From Lepidurus packardi (Eukaryota > Arthropoda > Branchiopoda > Notostraca > Triopsidae), in NCBI GenBank assembly GCA_023053545.1, contig JAKZAN010000129.1:1-64000 (forward strand): a stretch of DNA of 64,000 nt. The letters run 5' to 3'. Each line of letters opens with the position of its first letter. Position 1 is the first letter of the stretch. The notes under the pieces are model-generated. The model did no database searches and was not told the origin of the DNA. It saw only the letters and a program-made list of their open reading frames with translations. Shown piece after piece: positions 47,669-60,502 of the stretch. The position numbers were made by a program, and so were the translations under genes.

Positions 47669-48147
47669 CTTTATGCAGATTTATCCAAATACTTATTTAT
47701 CTAATGGATTGTACTTTTAGTTTCAGACAGTAAAGTTTAGGCTTTTTAGTCATTCATTAAGCTAGAATAGTCTCCTCCATCACCACAAAAACGTGCTTGG
47801 TCTTTATGATCGAGTAATCGTGGCACACAGGATTTCTCAACGATGTTCCAGCCTTAGTTATCCATTGAAATCCAAAAGGCATTCACACCTCGCGGTAGAC
47901 CCCTGCTAGTTCAGACCATCCAAGTTAGTCTAAATTTTCTGCTAGTAGAAGTGAGACTTTCTATGGAGATCTATTAAAGGTTTTCGAAATAGCCTTCTTG
48001 ATCGATAATGTTTGGTTAGAGGGATCTGATGGGCAGTCGTTGGGTGTCGTAGTCGGGGTTTGGGGTTTTGAGGCAGACTCAATCTTAGGTTTTATAAGGT
48101 GCGAAAAAGTAAGCGATTTATAGTTATTATTACCAAATCTACCAAAG
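47669..48147. other. Intergenic region
   Basis: A 479-base AT-rich gap between two rightward genes. No tRNA or supported gene was found. Confidence 0.45.
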
Positions 48148-49414
48148 ATGCAGCACTTATTGAATCTGAACACCACAGGGCTAGAGCAACTGGAAACTGA
48201 GGCCCCGGAGCTTATCGATAACATCATCATCTTCGTCAACACAGAGTCGGGCGGAAAGCTAGGCAAGAAACTCATGAGCTCCAAAGTATCTCTCTTCATC
48301 CCACAACCCCCCTCTTCAGATTCGTGCACTCTAACTCACCGAACTCTACGCATCCTTCGTCTACTTCTATATCATCAACTAGGAGGAGTCCCGCAAAGAA
48401 GGCATAAAATTCCTAAAAAATGTTTCCAAGGATCTGAGTCCGTAACATAACCGCATCATTGCTCTGGCGGGTGGCGGAGACGGAACAATTAACTGGCTTC
48501 TTTCAGAACTAATCTAGGCAGATGTAGACTTTGGTAGAGTGATTTTTGGTGCATTTCCGCTGGGAACAGGGAATGACTTCGCTAAGAATCTTGGGTGGAG
48601 AGAGTTTGCAATCTTTGAAAACGACTTCGCAGATCTCAAGGCATTTGTGAGGGCTGTCAAAAAGGCAGAAGTCGACTTTTTCGATGTCTGGGACGTTGAG
48701 GTCTAGACGAAGCCTGAGGGCAACATCTTTAAAAAGCTAGACGTCGTTGGACAGCCGAAACAGACAAAACTACTCAAGCGTTTCACCAATTACTTTAGTT
48801 TAGGCATGGATGCGCGAGTGGGGTATGACTTCGATGTGCATCGATCAAAGTCTCAAGCCCTCAACTACATACTGTATTTCCTGATCGGGTGCTTCAACGA
48901 GTTCCGGCCAATAAAGCGTGTTGACGAGATAGTGAGCCAGATGGAAGAAGTAGATGAGGAAGATACCAGTAGCAAAGATAATGGCATTATTTTCGGGCCT
49001 GACTAAGGCACAGGGAAATTAAAGGAGGGCTACAAAAATATTGTGGCAATGAACATCAACCATTTTATGGGCGGAGTTTAGGACATCTGGGCCAAGTCCC
49101 ACAGAAATGGGGCTACCGGAGGTGAGGGAAAACGATATGTCCAGAGCCATCATTGCGACAATCAGATCGAGTTTATCTCCTTCAGGGATGAGTGGAGTAT
49201 GGGATTCGAACGCTTCTTCAGGGGAAGGGCGCGCAGAATGGCGCAGGGGAAGGGTCCTTACAAGTTCGGGTTCCGGGAGGACTGTCGAGAGACATACATC
49301 AACTTCGACGGAGAGTACTACAGAGTGTACCATCCCGAGTCAATCGTGTTGCGGAGCAGCCGACACTTCGAAAATACTAAGTTGCGGGTGCTAAGATGCG
49401 GCAGAAAGAACTGA
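48148..49414 (+). CDS. Diacylglycerol kinase
   Basis: A 34-nt intron gives 410 residues. The catalytic domain begins IIIFVNTESGGKLGKKLM. It contains the ATP site (ALAGGGDGTINWLLSEL) and PLGTGNDFAKNLGW. The accessory domain has FSLGMDARVGYDFDVHRS, NINHFMGGVEDIWA and FDGEYYRV. It phosphorylates diacylglycerol to phosphatidate, ending DAG signalling. There is no C1 or EF-hand domain in front, so this is a minimal, catalytic-only form. TAG in MGGVEDIWA reads as Glu. Confidence 0.93.
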
Positions 49415-49580
49415 TAATAGTGTTAATATAAAAGAATGGGGTCTTAGAAGCCTTATGGGCTGGCCAGTTTTAAGCTGACTCGCCATGATATTCTGTCAAG
49501 TCTTTAAAGGTGCACACGTCTTCTTTGAACTTACTAAATCGTTATATATTTTATTTAAAGTTTCGTCTGCTCCTCCGACT

Positions 49581-49862
49581 ATGGGCTGCGTCAACACCAA
49601 GAGAAGAGACACTTCAGAGTTTTCTAAGCCCCTCGGCAGGGCCACTGCATCAATCCCCAACGCCACAGCCCATCCCTAGACAGGTAGAAGCAGTATTAGG
49701 CATGACCAGCGCGACCTGATCTTTGGGGAACAGCCTGAGATCCCTGTATTCAAGGATAAAAGCTCCGCGTATAAGCAGCCCAGCAAGGGAGACTACAAAG
49801 TGAAGGATGAACCGTCTATTACGCAGCCAGCGGCACAAAAAATCAGGATTGATATTTACTGA
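49581..49862 (+). CDS. Small N-terminally MGC-lipidated protein
   Basis: A 93-residue hydrophilic protein starting MGCVNTKRR, a textbook N-myristoylation plus palmitoylation signal with a following basic patch. The rest is Lys/Ser/Pro-rich and disordered, with no enzymatic motif. It is probably anchored to the inner plasma membrane or cilium membrane as a signalling or scaffold peptide. Short length and lack of homology keep confidence moderate. Confidence 0.6.
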
Positions 49863-50137
49863 GCAACTAAGCATGATAACTGTTTTTAGATGGATGGGTA
49901 TGGAATATTTTTCAGAAACCTTGACAGTTCTTAGCGCTAAAGTAACAAAGTGAGTAGACTGCCATAATCAGGCTTGCTGGGGATGGACTCATCAAGGTTG
50001 ATTGTATCGAGGCTATTAACTTCCCCATATTCTATAAAGTCATGTTTACTATTAACTGGAATGAGTTCCCATGCCGAGTATAGATCGCATCTCACTCCTG
50101 ATCAATACGGTAGAAGATCCAAACTCTGATCGGATCT

Positions 50138-53082
50138 TCAGTCTTCGTTCTTCACTAGTATACCATAAATAGATTCAAGGTAGGCCTTCACCAATGCGAC
50201 ACTTCCCCCGCTCACATTCTTGTACTTCGCACACATATACAGCTGGCTCGTAGCCACCGTACTCATGGGCTTGTCCTTCGCGAATACGAAACTAATGCAC
50301 CACCTTTCTTTTTCCGAGAACTTCATGCCTACTATGTAATGGAACTAGCACTCATTTCCGAAACCTCGATGCAGCTGCGAGTGAGGAAACAGATCCGTGA
50401 TGGCTTATGCGCACTTGAGCACTTGTTTACTGTACTCAAATGTGGGGCACTTCACAGCATGGCCCACATAGCCTTCGCAGTCTTCCCTGCTTCTTACACG
50501 CTCGTAAGATGCGAGTCGGAACAAAGCAACTGGCATCACCATCTAAAGCAGGCACCTCTTGGGACTCAACTTCTTTGCCTGAAAATTAGCTTCTCTGACA
50601 TACAACTCTAGAGTTGGAAGCTCAGTTCGATATTTCTGACTACTCTTTTATGGCAGTCTGAAAGTTATTTGAACCCTCTACTGCTTGTTCGGGACGATTT
50701 TCAAATCTTAAAGCTCTTCCTCAGTCACGTATTCGTAGCAGTTACTCTTGATTTTAAGCGAAGTATCGTACATTCCAGCAGGTACGACGATGTAGAGACT
50801 TAGAGTCTGAGGCTGGGGAGACTTGAGACTATTCTACCAGACGTATCCCACTTCGATGCCTTTAGCATTGTACATGCGCCCCTTGTTTCTGAAGAGAAAA
50901 CGTTGGAGCTCAGTCTCGTAGTCCTTGTTCTATAAATCAATAGGAGTATGACTAGGATCATCACTTATTGAGTTGTCCTAGACTCTGATGATATTGGGAT
51001 CTGGCAGGGCTAGCCTAGACATTAATCTTTCTCGCATCTTTTCCTTAGCAGCTTCGTTGTTTGGAGATTTGCTCCTGCTCGTAGTCACCTCCAGTTTCTG
51101 CAGACGATGCGTGAGGATGTGAGTGTCTTTCTTGCTGACTAGTTCGCTCCTATAGCTGGTGTTTGTGAAGTCTTCTTTTTGCGACGCCACCTTCTTCAAC
51201 TGCTAGAACCCAAAAGCTGGTTTGCACACAGTAGTTGACACGCCGCTTGCTTCCAGTTCATTGATTGAATCATCTTACTTAGCTACTATCTTTTTATGAC
51301 TGACAGTCCCAATTATTGAATTCGGACTTTTCTTGTGAAATTTCTTATAGCTTTGCATAACCATCTTCATGTCATAGCTATCCTCTAGATCAATCACCAT
51401 GTGATGCGCATTTTTCTTTGTTCTTTCCATCTGTTAAATCTCGACCTCCTTATTGTCGGTAGGCTTCTTCAGCGATACTCTTGCATCGTGGGCAGGAGGC
51501 ATTTTGCACAGTTTCTTCGGAATTTCCATAACCATTGTTTACTGATAGTAGGGATTCTTGGATTGCTTGAATGTCTCGGGAAGCTTGAAGGTGTAGAGCT
51601 CTTCGCTAACGTCCATGCTCGCCAATAGCTCCTTGTCTAGACTATGGCCTTATTGGAAAGTCTGCTCGATTTTGTGTAGTGAGTTTTCGGTGAGTGGAAT
51701 CTTGCTAAAGGTTGACTGCTTGAGAACATTCTCATTTTTCGTGGGTTTATCTTCTACCTATTTTCTAGGGTAATGTTTGTCGAAGAATATTGTCAAGAAA
51801 TAGATGAGACTTTTCGAGTCGCATTTCTTGAAACTGAGCACTTTGCGGGCGTTAATGGCTCTCCGGTACCGCAGGTTGCTCCTCATCGTCTCCACCATAA
51901 CTCTCGCTTTTTCCTCTGCTTAGTCGGGGTTGATATAATACTACAGATCAACCATCCGAATGTTTAGCAACTCCAAAATATCCTTGCTATCGTGAGTCAT
52001 CGAAGGGTACAGCCGAATCCATTGGCCTATTGTCCAAATACACTGACTTCGCACGTCCTCATCGTGATCAGTCACTTTGGCTTCTCGCATCCTCCGCAAG
52101 TCGACCACATAGATCTGTTATAGAAGAGCAGGGACTACCTGTACTTTTAGCTCTCTCAATAGTTATGCATCTGCGATGCAAAACATTTAGTTTAAGAAGT
52201 CGATAGTGTTTAGACGAGTGGCTGCTGTGACCGATTGGTCGCGTAGGATCTGGTGTGTCTGATCGACGAGAAGCTGGATGACGTGGGAATCCCCTGTCTT
52301 GAGTAAGTCGAGGCTCATCTGGCGATAGGGCGAGTCGGGGTTGTTTTCGAGTATATCGTAGAGTTTACCGCGCAAGTACTTTAAGTAGTCATCGATAAAC
52401 ACCTTCTTTGAGCCCAGCTTTGCGGCATAGTTAGCGAAGTAAAGTCCTTTCTCCTCAGGCTTCACATAGATGAGCGCATCAGGAAAAGCAACTAGTCGAA
52501 TCAGCCTGTCATACTCAACTTTAAACAGCGAGTCAAAGATTTGTTCTTGGTAGGGCTGAAATGGGACCCATGCCGCTACTGCATCCACTGTCTACATAGC
52601 CATGCGGAGTACATTTCTCCCCATCTCAATATCCGTGGAGTCTCGTTCTAGGACAGTCTAGCGCTGGTTACTATCCCTCCTGAATATCTCCTACGCTCTC
52701 TCTTGGTTGGTCAGCTACTTGCGAAACTAGATAATCTGAGCTATGTACGGCAGAACCCGGGTTTCAGTAAGCATGAAAAAAGAGTAGCTGGCAGCGGGCA
52801 CTAGTTCTTTAACGAGTCGGAGGCTCAGAAGGACGTGCATGGGTTTTTGCTGCGAGAGGTTTTGTGAGAGGACTGACTGGATTCTGTTGACTGTTCTCTC
52901 GATAGGGACTCTGGGGGTAAGTGATTGAGAGTAGGGCGATGAAGATATGGGGCAAAATATTACGTGGAGTCTTTTTCGACGAGAGCATAGAGCTTTTTGT
53001 AGATTCTCTGGTAGTTGGCAGTAGAGGTAACGATTTCATCGATTTATTTGAGGAAGGCGCTGGGAAACTACTGCCAAGACAT
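50138..53082 (-). CDS. VHS-like domain protein with adaptin-ear C-terminus
   Basis: About 981 residues. The N-terminal 150 residues are helical and VHS/ENTH-like (KPMHVLLSLRLVKELV, FMLTETRVLPYIAQIIEF). A long helical region (HEAT-like) and a Lys/Ser-rich hinge follow. The last 250 residues look like a clathrin-adaptor appendage: a beta sandwich (LYIVVPAGMYDTSLKIKS, QERVQITFRLP) then the mixed platform subdomain (MVMPVALFRLASYERV, CISFVFAKDKP). VHS plus ear resembles GGA adaptors, but the ear has the alpha-adaptin two-part layout. A plus-strand G5 run (52913-52917) needs one more base for the first exon to join. A role in endosome or contractile-vacuole traffic is likely. Confidence 0.7.
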
Positions 53083-53222
53083 CGGAGGGCTGTTATTGTT
53101 ATAAAGATGCCAGCATTACAGATTTAGTGATTCTGTCTTAAGTTTATGGTTTCTGCCTAAGCAGCCTCGATCCTTCGGTGATTAAAAATTAAATCTGGTT
53201 CTCGAATATTAAACCGCTACTC

Positions 53223-54494
53223 ATGTTAAGCAAGGCTTATGAAGTAGCCATCGTAGGTGCAGGGCCTGTGGGCGCCTCTCTCGCCTGTGCCCTGGCAAAG
53301 TCTCCATACCTAGAAAATATCCTTCTCCTCGAAAAACAAAAGCCTGCCCTCAAGTTCTCGAATATCCCCGATCAGCGCGTCTACTCGATCAACCCTGCGT
53401 CTCTACGCCTATTCGACTCTCTAGGCATCTCTGAAAAGATGTACCAGGACAGGCAAGGTCACATGAACACCATCAGAGTCTGGAATTAATCATCTCTTAT
53501 TGAATTCAAAGAAGGTGAAGATGCCTCGATGAGCAGAGTGATAGAAAATAATAATATCCTAAAAGGACTTTACGACTCAATCGAAAACCAGTCCAAGGTT
53601 ACCTTCAAGTCCGAAGATGAGATAGATAGCTTCTAGCAGACTCCTGAAGGGGTTCGGATTAGACTGAAGTCAGGCCAATAAACGACAGCTAGACTGCTGG
53701 TCGGCAGCGACGGCAATCGATCGAAAGTTAAGGAGCTCACAAAGATAAAGACCCACGGTTGGAACTACAACCAGATGGCTATCGTCTGCACTTTAGAACT
53801 CGATCGCAATATGCGTGTTGCCTACCAGAGATACTATGATAACAATGTATTAGCAGTTTTGCCTTTATGGGATAACTTCGCTTCAATCGTCTGGAGCGCT
53901 GAAATCCCCCTTTACTAGCACCTAATCCGTATGGATGACTCTCAATTCAGACGCTAACTTCTAAACGCTATGTTCTCTCGCAACTCCCCAACTGATATGC
54001 CTTTTGTGAAGTCAATCGTCAACAAACGGATGGCATTCCCTCTTATGAGTCTGCAGGCAGAGAGATACACGGGAAAGAGGGTGGCTATAATCGGGGATGC
54101 CGCACACTCAATTCACCCAATGGCTGGACTGGGTGTGAATTCAGGATTCGCTGACGCAGTCATGCTGGCCAACAATATCATTCTTAACAAAAAATCAGGG
54201 CATGATATCGGAGACGTACAACAATTTTAGTAAGACCTGAATTGGATATTATGAGATACTGTGTAGGAAATGAGTTTGAAAGACTACGAGGTGGATGCTA
54301 AGAAGCTCAACTATAGCAACTCTTTGGCTATGGAAGCGATCAAGAAAGGGTTTGAGGTACAGAACCCAGTTCTGGCAGCAGCCCGCAAGGCGGTGTTAGG
54401 GATGTTAGAGAGTTCACCAATGGTAAAAAAAGAGCTAATGTCTTTGGCCAAGGCTAACGTATTCGTGCCAACACAATACTAATGGTAGCAGTGA
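53223..54494 (+). CDS. COQ6: Ubiquinone-biosynthesis FAD monooxygenase (COQ6/UbiH-like)
   Basis: An intronless 423-residue flavoprotein. The FAD fingerprint is VAIVGAGPVGASLACALAKS. Midway it has RLLVGSDGNRSKVKEL. Near the C-terminus it has the GD signature (IIGDAAHSIHPMAGLGVNSG). These are the three motifs of the UbiH/COQ6 aromatic hydroxylases that act on the coenzyme Q ring in mitochondria. The usual PLAGQGLN is PMAGLGVN. No classic presequence is obvious. TAA/TAG codons at expected Glu positions support the code. Confidence 0.82.
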
Positions 54495-54630
54495 GGATGG
54501 TGATATAGATTGGGAGTGTAAGTAGAGAGTGAGATACCGGTTGTAAAGATTTTCAAAATTAACTGGCACCTACAGTTTCTGTTTCGCCAATAGCTTTTTT
54601 ACGATAAGGTGGATAATTTATTAGTGTCCT

Positions 54631-56595
54631 ATGAAGAAGCGAGACTCATTCCTCCACACTCGCTCCAATCCCTACCATCCACGCAACTCCTCTCTACTCG
54701 ACTCCAAGAAATCCAGCCACCACGGCTCCATGTCCAACGACACCAACAAACATCAGAATAGCTAGTGGCTGCATCCGCCAGAACAAGTCGCCATGATCCA
54801 GGAAGATATCAGCGGAAGATAGCGCCAGAAGCTCTAACTCATCGCTTAGAGAGAGACTCTGGAGCAACTGCTGCAGAGTAGCAGCTCTCCCATCAGGACT
54901 GATTTTCAAAGCGAGTATCTGAAGTGTAAACGTATCTTCAAACAGCTAGGAGACAATCTTCTAGAAATACAGGCTGCCAAGAAAGATATCGAATCTGTCC
55001 TTCAGAATACAGAAAATGAGTTGCAGACATTGCAGGAAATCGAAAATACAATCAATGAGCAATATGAGCAACTCGAAGATGATTGCAACCAAAGGTATAG
55101 TCAAGCCGAGGATAGACTCGTAGAGTTCTGCGATAGACACAACCTTATCAAAGTAGTCAAGTAGCTTCTAACTGAGTACCGTCATAGTCCTGAAGTCAAC
55201 AAGTCTCGACTGCTCTCCTAGTTTGTTGAGTTTGCCCGTCAGTCTTTGCTTACCACGCCCAAGACACATCAGCTGGAAAGTATCATCGCAAACATGAAGA
55301 AGGCTTATTAACTCATCACGAAAGAGGGGTAGCAGAGGCTCGAAGGACTGCAAACACTGCATCTGAAGGTTCAAAAAAGACGAGAATAGGTCAAACAGTC
55401 GGTTTCCCAGAAAAGACAAAAGGAGTTCTGGTCCGCGAAAGTGAATGAGTAGATTTGTCTGGAGTAGCTAAAGACAGCGCACCGGCAACTCTAGCAATCC
55501 GAGAAAGCCATCGACAAATATCTCATGGACGAAGTCGAGAAGGTGCATAGGAGCTACCTGGAAGTGGAAAAAGAGAGATTCTAAAAATTGGGCAAGAATT
55601 ATGGGAAGAATTTCGCATAAAAAATGGCCAAAGAAGCACTAGCCAGCTTCAAAGATATCATTCACAGGGACTGGCAAGAGTCTTTTGAGGTCGTCGAAAA
55701 GCACATGAACAGAGTTGAAGCTATAGATGTTTCTGTGAGTCGTATAGTCGCAGAAATCGACGATGTTCTTATGCCTCTCTATAAGACCTACTTTAGCATC
55801 ATGACCCAAGTCAGCTGTTTTACATAGGAGCCAGCAGACGATCCCCACAAGTCTTATCCCTTCGAATACGCAGACGACAAAGGTAGGCAGGATAAGGAGA
55901 ACCAGCCAAGGCTCAGTAATACTCGCAAGAGCCTGCAGTCAAAATCTAACATGAAATCTAGACCAACCTCGAAAGAGAAGTTCTTAATGGCTACGGAAAA
56001 CTCCAGTTCCCGATGGCTTAGACCCAGAAAGAATGTCCTCCTCTCGACATAGCCAAACGAGAGTGTATAGAGAACTTGTAATCCAAGCCATTAAAGAAGA
56101 AGAAAGACTATACAATCGCTGTAGAGGCAGCAAAGCGACCTTCCCAGGGTCAGTCACCCCATCCTAAATTAAGAATTCATAATAGTGTTGATTAGGAGAC
56201 TCTCTGGACTGCAGACAAGGGTGCTCAAAAAAGCTTTTGTGCATCCGCCAACTTGCATCAGCAGTTTGGAGGCGTGTCTGAATATGGGCTACTCACATAG
56301 AATACTGAGTCTATCAGCATAGCTGAGTCTCGAATTCCGGGTGGGAAAGTGTGTGGAACCTCGAGGCAACAAAAAGGTATCTAATATCGACCAGCAGATT
56401 GGGTGGCAAAGGATCCGCAAAATCGATAGAGTGCGAGAAGGACCGTGCATTACGATTTTTTTGGACAAAGGGGTTCAGGATATCGTATTCAAGTAGGAAG
56501 AGGACTACTGGATTTGGTATAGTGGTCTGACGTAGCTCTTCAGACATAGGGCGGCCCTTTGCAAGCTGAGACCGAAGTTTGGCGAAGTTCTCTGA
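54631..56595 (+). CDS. Long coiled-coil protein with C-terminal PH-like domain
   Basis: Introns of 23 and 28 nt in the 3' part give 637 residues. After a Ser-rich start the first 400 residues are coiled coil (LEIQAAKKDIESVLQNTENE and similar heptads). A disordered Lys/Ser-rich stretch follows. The C-terminal 75 residues look like a PH domain: QQIGWQRIRKIDRVREGP then VFKEEEDYWIWYSGLTELF, with a Trp in the last helix. Coiled-coil plus terminal PH suggests a membrane-linked tether or cytoskeletal protein. The two frame changes are removed exactly by GT-AG introns. Confidence 0.75.
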
Positions 56596-56790
56596 TTCTT
56601 TCTCCCTCCTTTTAATTGACTCTTTTTCTCAGATAAAATGCTGTTCCCAGATAATATGCTGTTCGAACGGATCCAACACTTTCTATGCCATGTCCAATTA
56701 TTGGCTTGATCTGTAGACCCTTTTCTCTTTATTTGTAAAATAAATTCCAACTCTTCCAATCTCACATTCTATACCCCTATCCTCTTACAC

Positions 56791-58278
56791 ATGCAAATCT
56801 CCCATTCTTCTTCGGCAGACCAACTTAAAACTGTGCAGCCTGCTCCTCCTTCTAAGTCCAAAATCCGCTAGCACAAGTTCGAACCATTTTCTGTCCTTGG
56901 CGTCTAGTTTCGACCGGCTGGCTTTTCCAACCCTTAGAGTCCAACTCCTCCCGTGGCCATCGAGTTCAGCATAGTGTAGTTGATTTTGTCCCGCTACTCA
57001 AGAAATCAGGTTCGTCAAGCTTTCTCCAAGATCTTCAAAGCTTCATCCCAAAAATAATCAAAGAACCATAACCATATGATTGCCGTCCAGCGCCTCTTTC
57101 AAACACTGACAACTAAACACTCCCTCAACACACACTATGCCTTCAAAGCAACTTACGCCTATTCGACTAGACAATTATCCAGATCTTACCAGCATAAGAG
57201 AGCTAAACCTCTCGCAACTAACAACTCTGTAGCTAATCTAAATAAAACTGCCACACCAAACTCTAGTGCAAAATTACTGGCAGCCCCTTCATCTTATTCA
57301 ACGGGCAAGCAAGCTCTGTCTAATCGTCAGTTGCAAGAAGTCTCAACAGCATCTTCATCACAGGACAGCGACCAGTTTGTAACGTTTTCGTAATCACTCA
57401 CGAGAGTCCTGCAGAGACTTAATCAGAGGTTATTGCTAGAAGCAGTCCTGACTATGAAAAAATTCAATCGATATACTAAAGATCGTACCCAACCTCTGGC
57501 GAGAGTCGTACGAACTTTGGGCAGATTGGTCTTGCGGGAAGGGTTTTCTATTTTAAAAGTGAACGTGGTGGCTGCGATATCTAAAGAAATCGCTGAACTC
57601 AAGCCTTCAGCGACTAAGATCAGAGAAGACCAGACGTTTATCCAACAAAGGTACAGAAACTTTGTGAACACCCTCGAAAAACTGAACTAAGACAACTAGG
57701 ATTTGCTAGAGGTGCAGTAATAGGAGCTAGCCGAGGCGATCAAGGAGATTGAGGGAAAGCACGAAGAAATCAAATCTGTGGTAAAACTTATCGCAGAAAA
57801 GACAACCTATATTGCCAGCATGAACAAGGCATTACCAGAGAATATGATGTTAAAGGAGTCTGATGCTTTCCTTACTGTCAAAGGACTGTACAAAACCATC
57901 AAAGGTTTGCCGAAAGGAACGGTTAAAAAAGCTGATATCATTAGGAAAACTCGAGTGCCAGTTGACCGTGTAGATTTGAGCGTGCACGCCCATTTGATTC
58001 GGAACGCAGAGCTAAAACAAACACTATCAGCTTTCGAGTAGATAATGGGTTTCCGCAACTTTACGGTTCTGACGCAGCCTCCAGAAGTCTATTTCGAGCT
58101 GCAGACAGAAAACGAAGAATTGAGAAAGTGTATCGGGCGGTATGTCTCTGAAAGTTTTGGAACTGATCATGTGTAGAGTCTACGGGTACTGTACAATAAA
58201 GTGAACATACTGTGCGAGTAAGTGAATAAGAACAAAGGTGATCAGTAGAAAGACGTTAAGGCTTTGACGACTGCTTGA
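56791..58278 (+). CDS. Unknown 495-residue helical/coiled-coil protein
   Basis: A single continuous intronless frame with many TAA/TAG read as Glu. Residues 1-110 are Ser/Pro-rich with amphipathic segments (VRQAFSKIFKA, AVQRLFQTL). Residues 110-190 are Ser/Asn/Gln-rich. Residues 200-480 are mostly helical and heptad-like (VVRTLGRLVLREGFSILK, FIQQRYRNFVNTLEKLN). No known domain is recognised. It may be a ciliate-specific cytoskeletal protein. Confidence 0.7.
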
Positions 58279-58372
58279 GGGCCTTTTATATAAAATTTAT
58301 TATCTTCCTCTAAATATCTTTTATTCAACATAAATAGTCCAGCCTCGAGAAGTAAAGTTAGTATCGCAGCTA

Positions 58373-60148
58373 TCAGTAGTCAAAGCTCTGCTCCACATCC
58401 ATCGATAGTGATCTCAACACCAGTGGCGATCCCGTGCCCTGATAGTAGTAGCTGCCGTCCTCCAGTTTCCTCTGTCTCGAAGAGCCTAGGCCGTCCTCGT
58501 CGAGCTTTATTCTGCTCCCTTCAAAACTGGCTCCCATGTTAGGCATCTAATTGTTGTAGGTTGCGTCTTCGATATAGTCTATCTTTTATTTGAGGCTTCT
58601 CAACTCGTGCTCAAGCTCGAAACCCTTCTATGTGAGCTCATGGAATTTATAGTTCTGGTTGCGTATTTCACGACTTGAAACTGAGGCTACCTACTGGATG
58701 GTTCTAAATGCCGATTTAATGACATCCTGTTGTTCTGCGAAGGTGCACAGTTTGGCACCGATGGTCCTAATCAGCGAGACGACTTCAACGTTAAACTACT
58801 GTATCTCGATATTTGTGGCTTCCAGAGCTTCGAAGTTGATGTTGTAGCTTTCAACCATTTCCTACAGGTAATTTTCAATTGTGGTTTTGAACTCGTTGAA
58901 GTTGCTTTCGAGCTGACTGTTGAGTTTGCGATACTTCTGCTCTCGCTCTTTTTCAAGCTCTTCCATGCGTTGGTCGATAATGGACAGGCTCGAATGTCCC
59001 GCGTTTGAGTCTTCTTGAAGGAGACCTATTTCCAGCTCGATGTCTTAGATGGCCTTAGAGTGAGCACTCGCCTTCTCGCTGAGCTCCTGGATCGTTTCGA
59101 AGATATCAGAGTGTATGCCTGTCTTTTTCTTGAATATTTGTTCAATGCTGTTTACTTTCTCCAATAACTCACACTCCTGTCGCTGGCTAATTTAATTCTT
59201 CTAATCGATTTCGTGCAAAATCTTCCTAAACTGGTTCGATATACTGCTTGACTCCCTACTGATGCATTACTGTTCTTCTTCTATTGCCTACATACGAGGC
59301 AGCATCCTGTCCAAAGTCAACTCTGACTGCTGCGTAGACCCGATCAACAGTTGCAGCACTTCATTGTAGTTCTCCAATTTCGTCATAACTTCTACCATAT
59401 TCTGGTCCATTTTCTCCACTTTCATTATCATCTATTTTTCGAGTACACTCGGAACTCGCCCGGGTCTGGATGATGTGTTGGTCGCCGGCTCCTGTAGAAT
59501 GTTCATCGTTGATAACCTTGAGTTGATGTGCCTCAGCTCCTTGTCGACTCTCTCCTTCTCCTCCTAGATCCTTTGATTAAGCATGCGGGCCATCTTCTCC
59601 ACCTCTTCGTCCGCCTTCCTCTCTTTCCTTACGGTTTTGGCCTCGCAGCTATCGAGGAGTCCTTCTATTCGAGATTGTTGTAACAAACATAATTTCCTAG
59701 TTTCATGGGTATAATCATTCTTCAAGCGTTCGAACCGCTGGTTATAAGATTCGATAACTTCTTAAAGAGCAAGGGAGGCATCCTTTTTGATAAGGTCATA
59801 AGCATGGTTACGCAGCGACTAACCCAGACTACTCTTCAGTTCTTAAGCAGCTAAAAGCATCATTTTCTTGAAAATCCTCTTCTAATTTGTGATCTATTCC
59901 TTGATGAGGTTTCTCATAAGTTCGATTTTCTATTCTTACAAGGTACAGGCTTTGCTAGCCTGTGCCGCTGGGCTTCCTTTTTTGTGGGGATTAGGGGTAC
60001 ACCTGCGTTCTTATGGGTTAAGGGTGTTCGGAACCCGCAATGGGCGTGTTTCTGGAGGAAGAGGTTTATTTTCGGATTGGGGATGAAGGTCAGTATGTTG
60101 CTGGGGTGTGATATTCTTGTAGGGTATATATCTATTAGCAAGGTGCAT
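58373..60148 (-). CDS. Long coiled-coil protein, unknown
   Basis: An intronless 591-residue protein. The N-terminal 90 residues are Pro/Asn/Thr-rich. From about residue 100 nearly to the end it is coiled coil (KADEEVEKMARMLNQRIEEE, KMDQNMVEVMTKLENYNEVL, MEELEKEREQKYRKLNSQLE), with a final Tyr/Ser-rich tail (SMDVEQSFDY). No motor or enzymatic motif is seen. It converges with the preceding unknown gene with only about 95 bp between stops. A role in basal bodies, IFT or cortex is possible but not shown. Confidence 0.76.
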
Positions 60149-60502
60149 AGGTAAAAGAGAGTGTGTGAAGGTTGTGGGATGGGAAAGGGTTGAAGCTAGT
60201 TAATGGCGGGAAGAGTGGGGCAGCGGATTGTTGGATAGTCAGTGATTTGGGGGTGATATAAATTATTTAGACCTTGTATTGCTAGATTTTAATTGAATTT
60301 ATTGGGTATAAAATGGGGTCTGAGGTTACCTTCAGAATGTTAAATAGATCGGGGAGCCAATAATTTTGTCCAATATCGATCAACTGCCAATTTTGGGCTC
60401 CTTCTCTTTAACTGTCAACCCACACTCAATTAAATTTTCCTCAGATTTTAAAATTCTACGCTTTACTATTCCACAAATGGACATCCACCCCCCCATCAAG
60501 AA
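60149..60502. other. Intergenic, divergent promoters
   Basis: This 354-base spacer may include the first codons of the next gene: an upstream Met at 60477 links to it only if a C7 run at 60488-60494 is C8. No other feature was seen. Confidence 0.4.
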
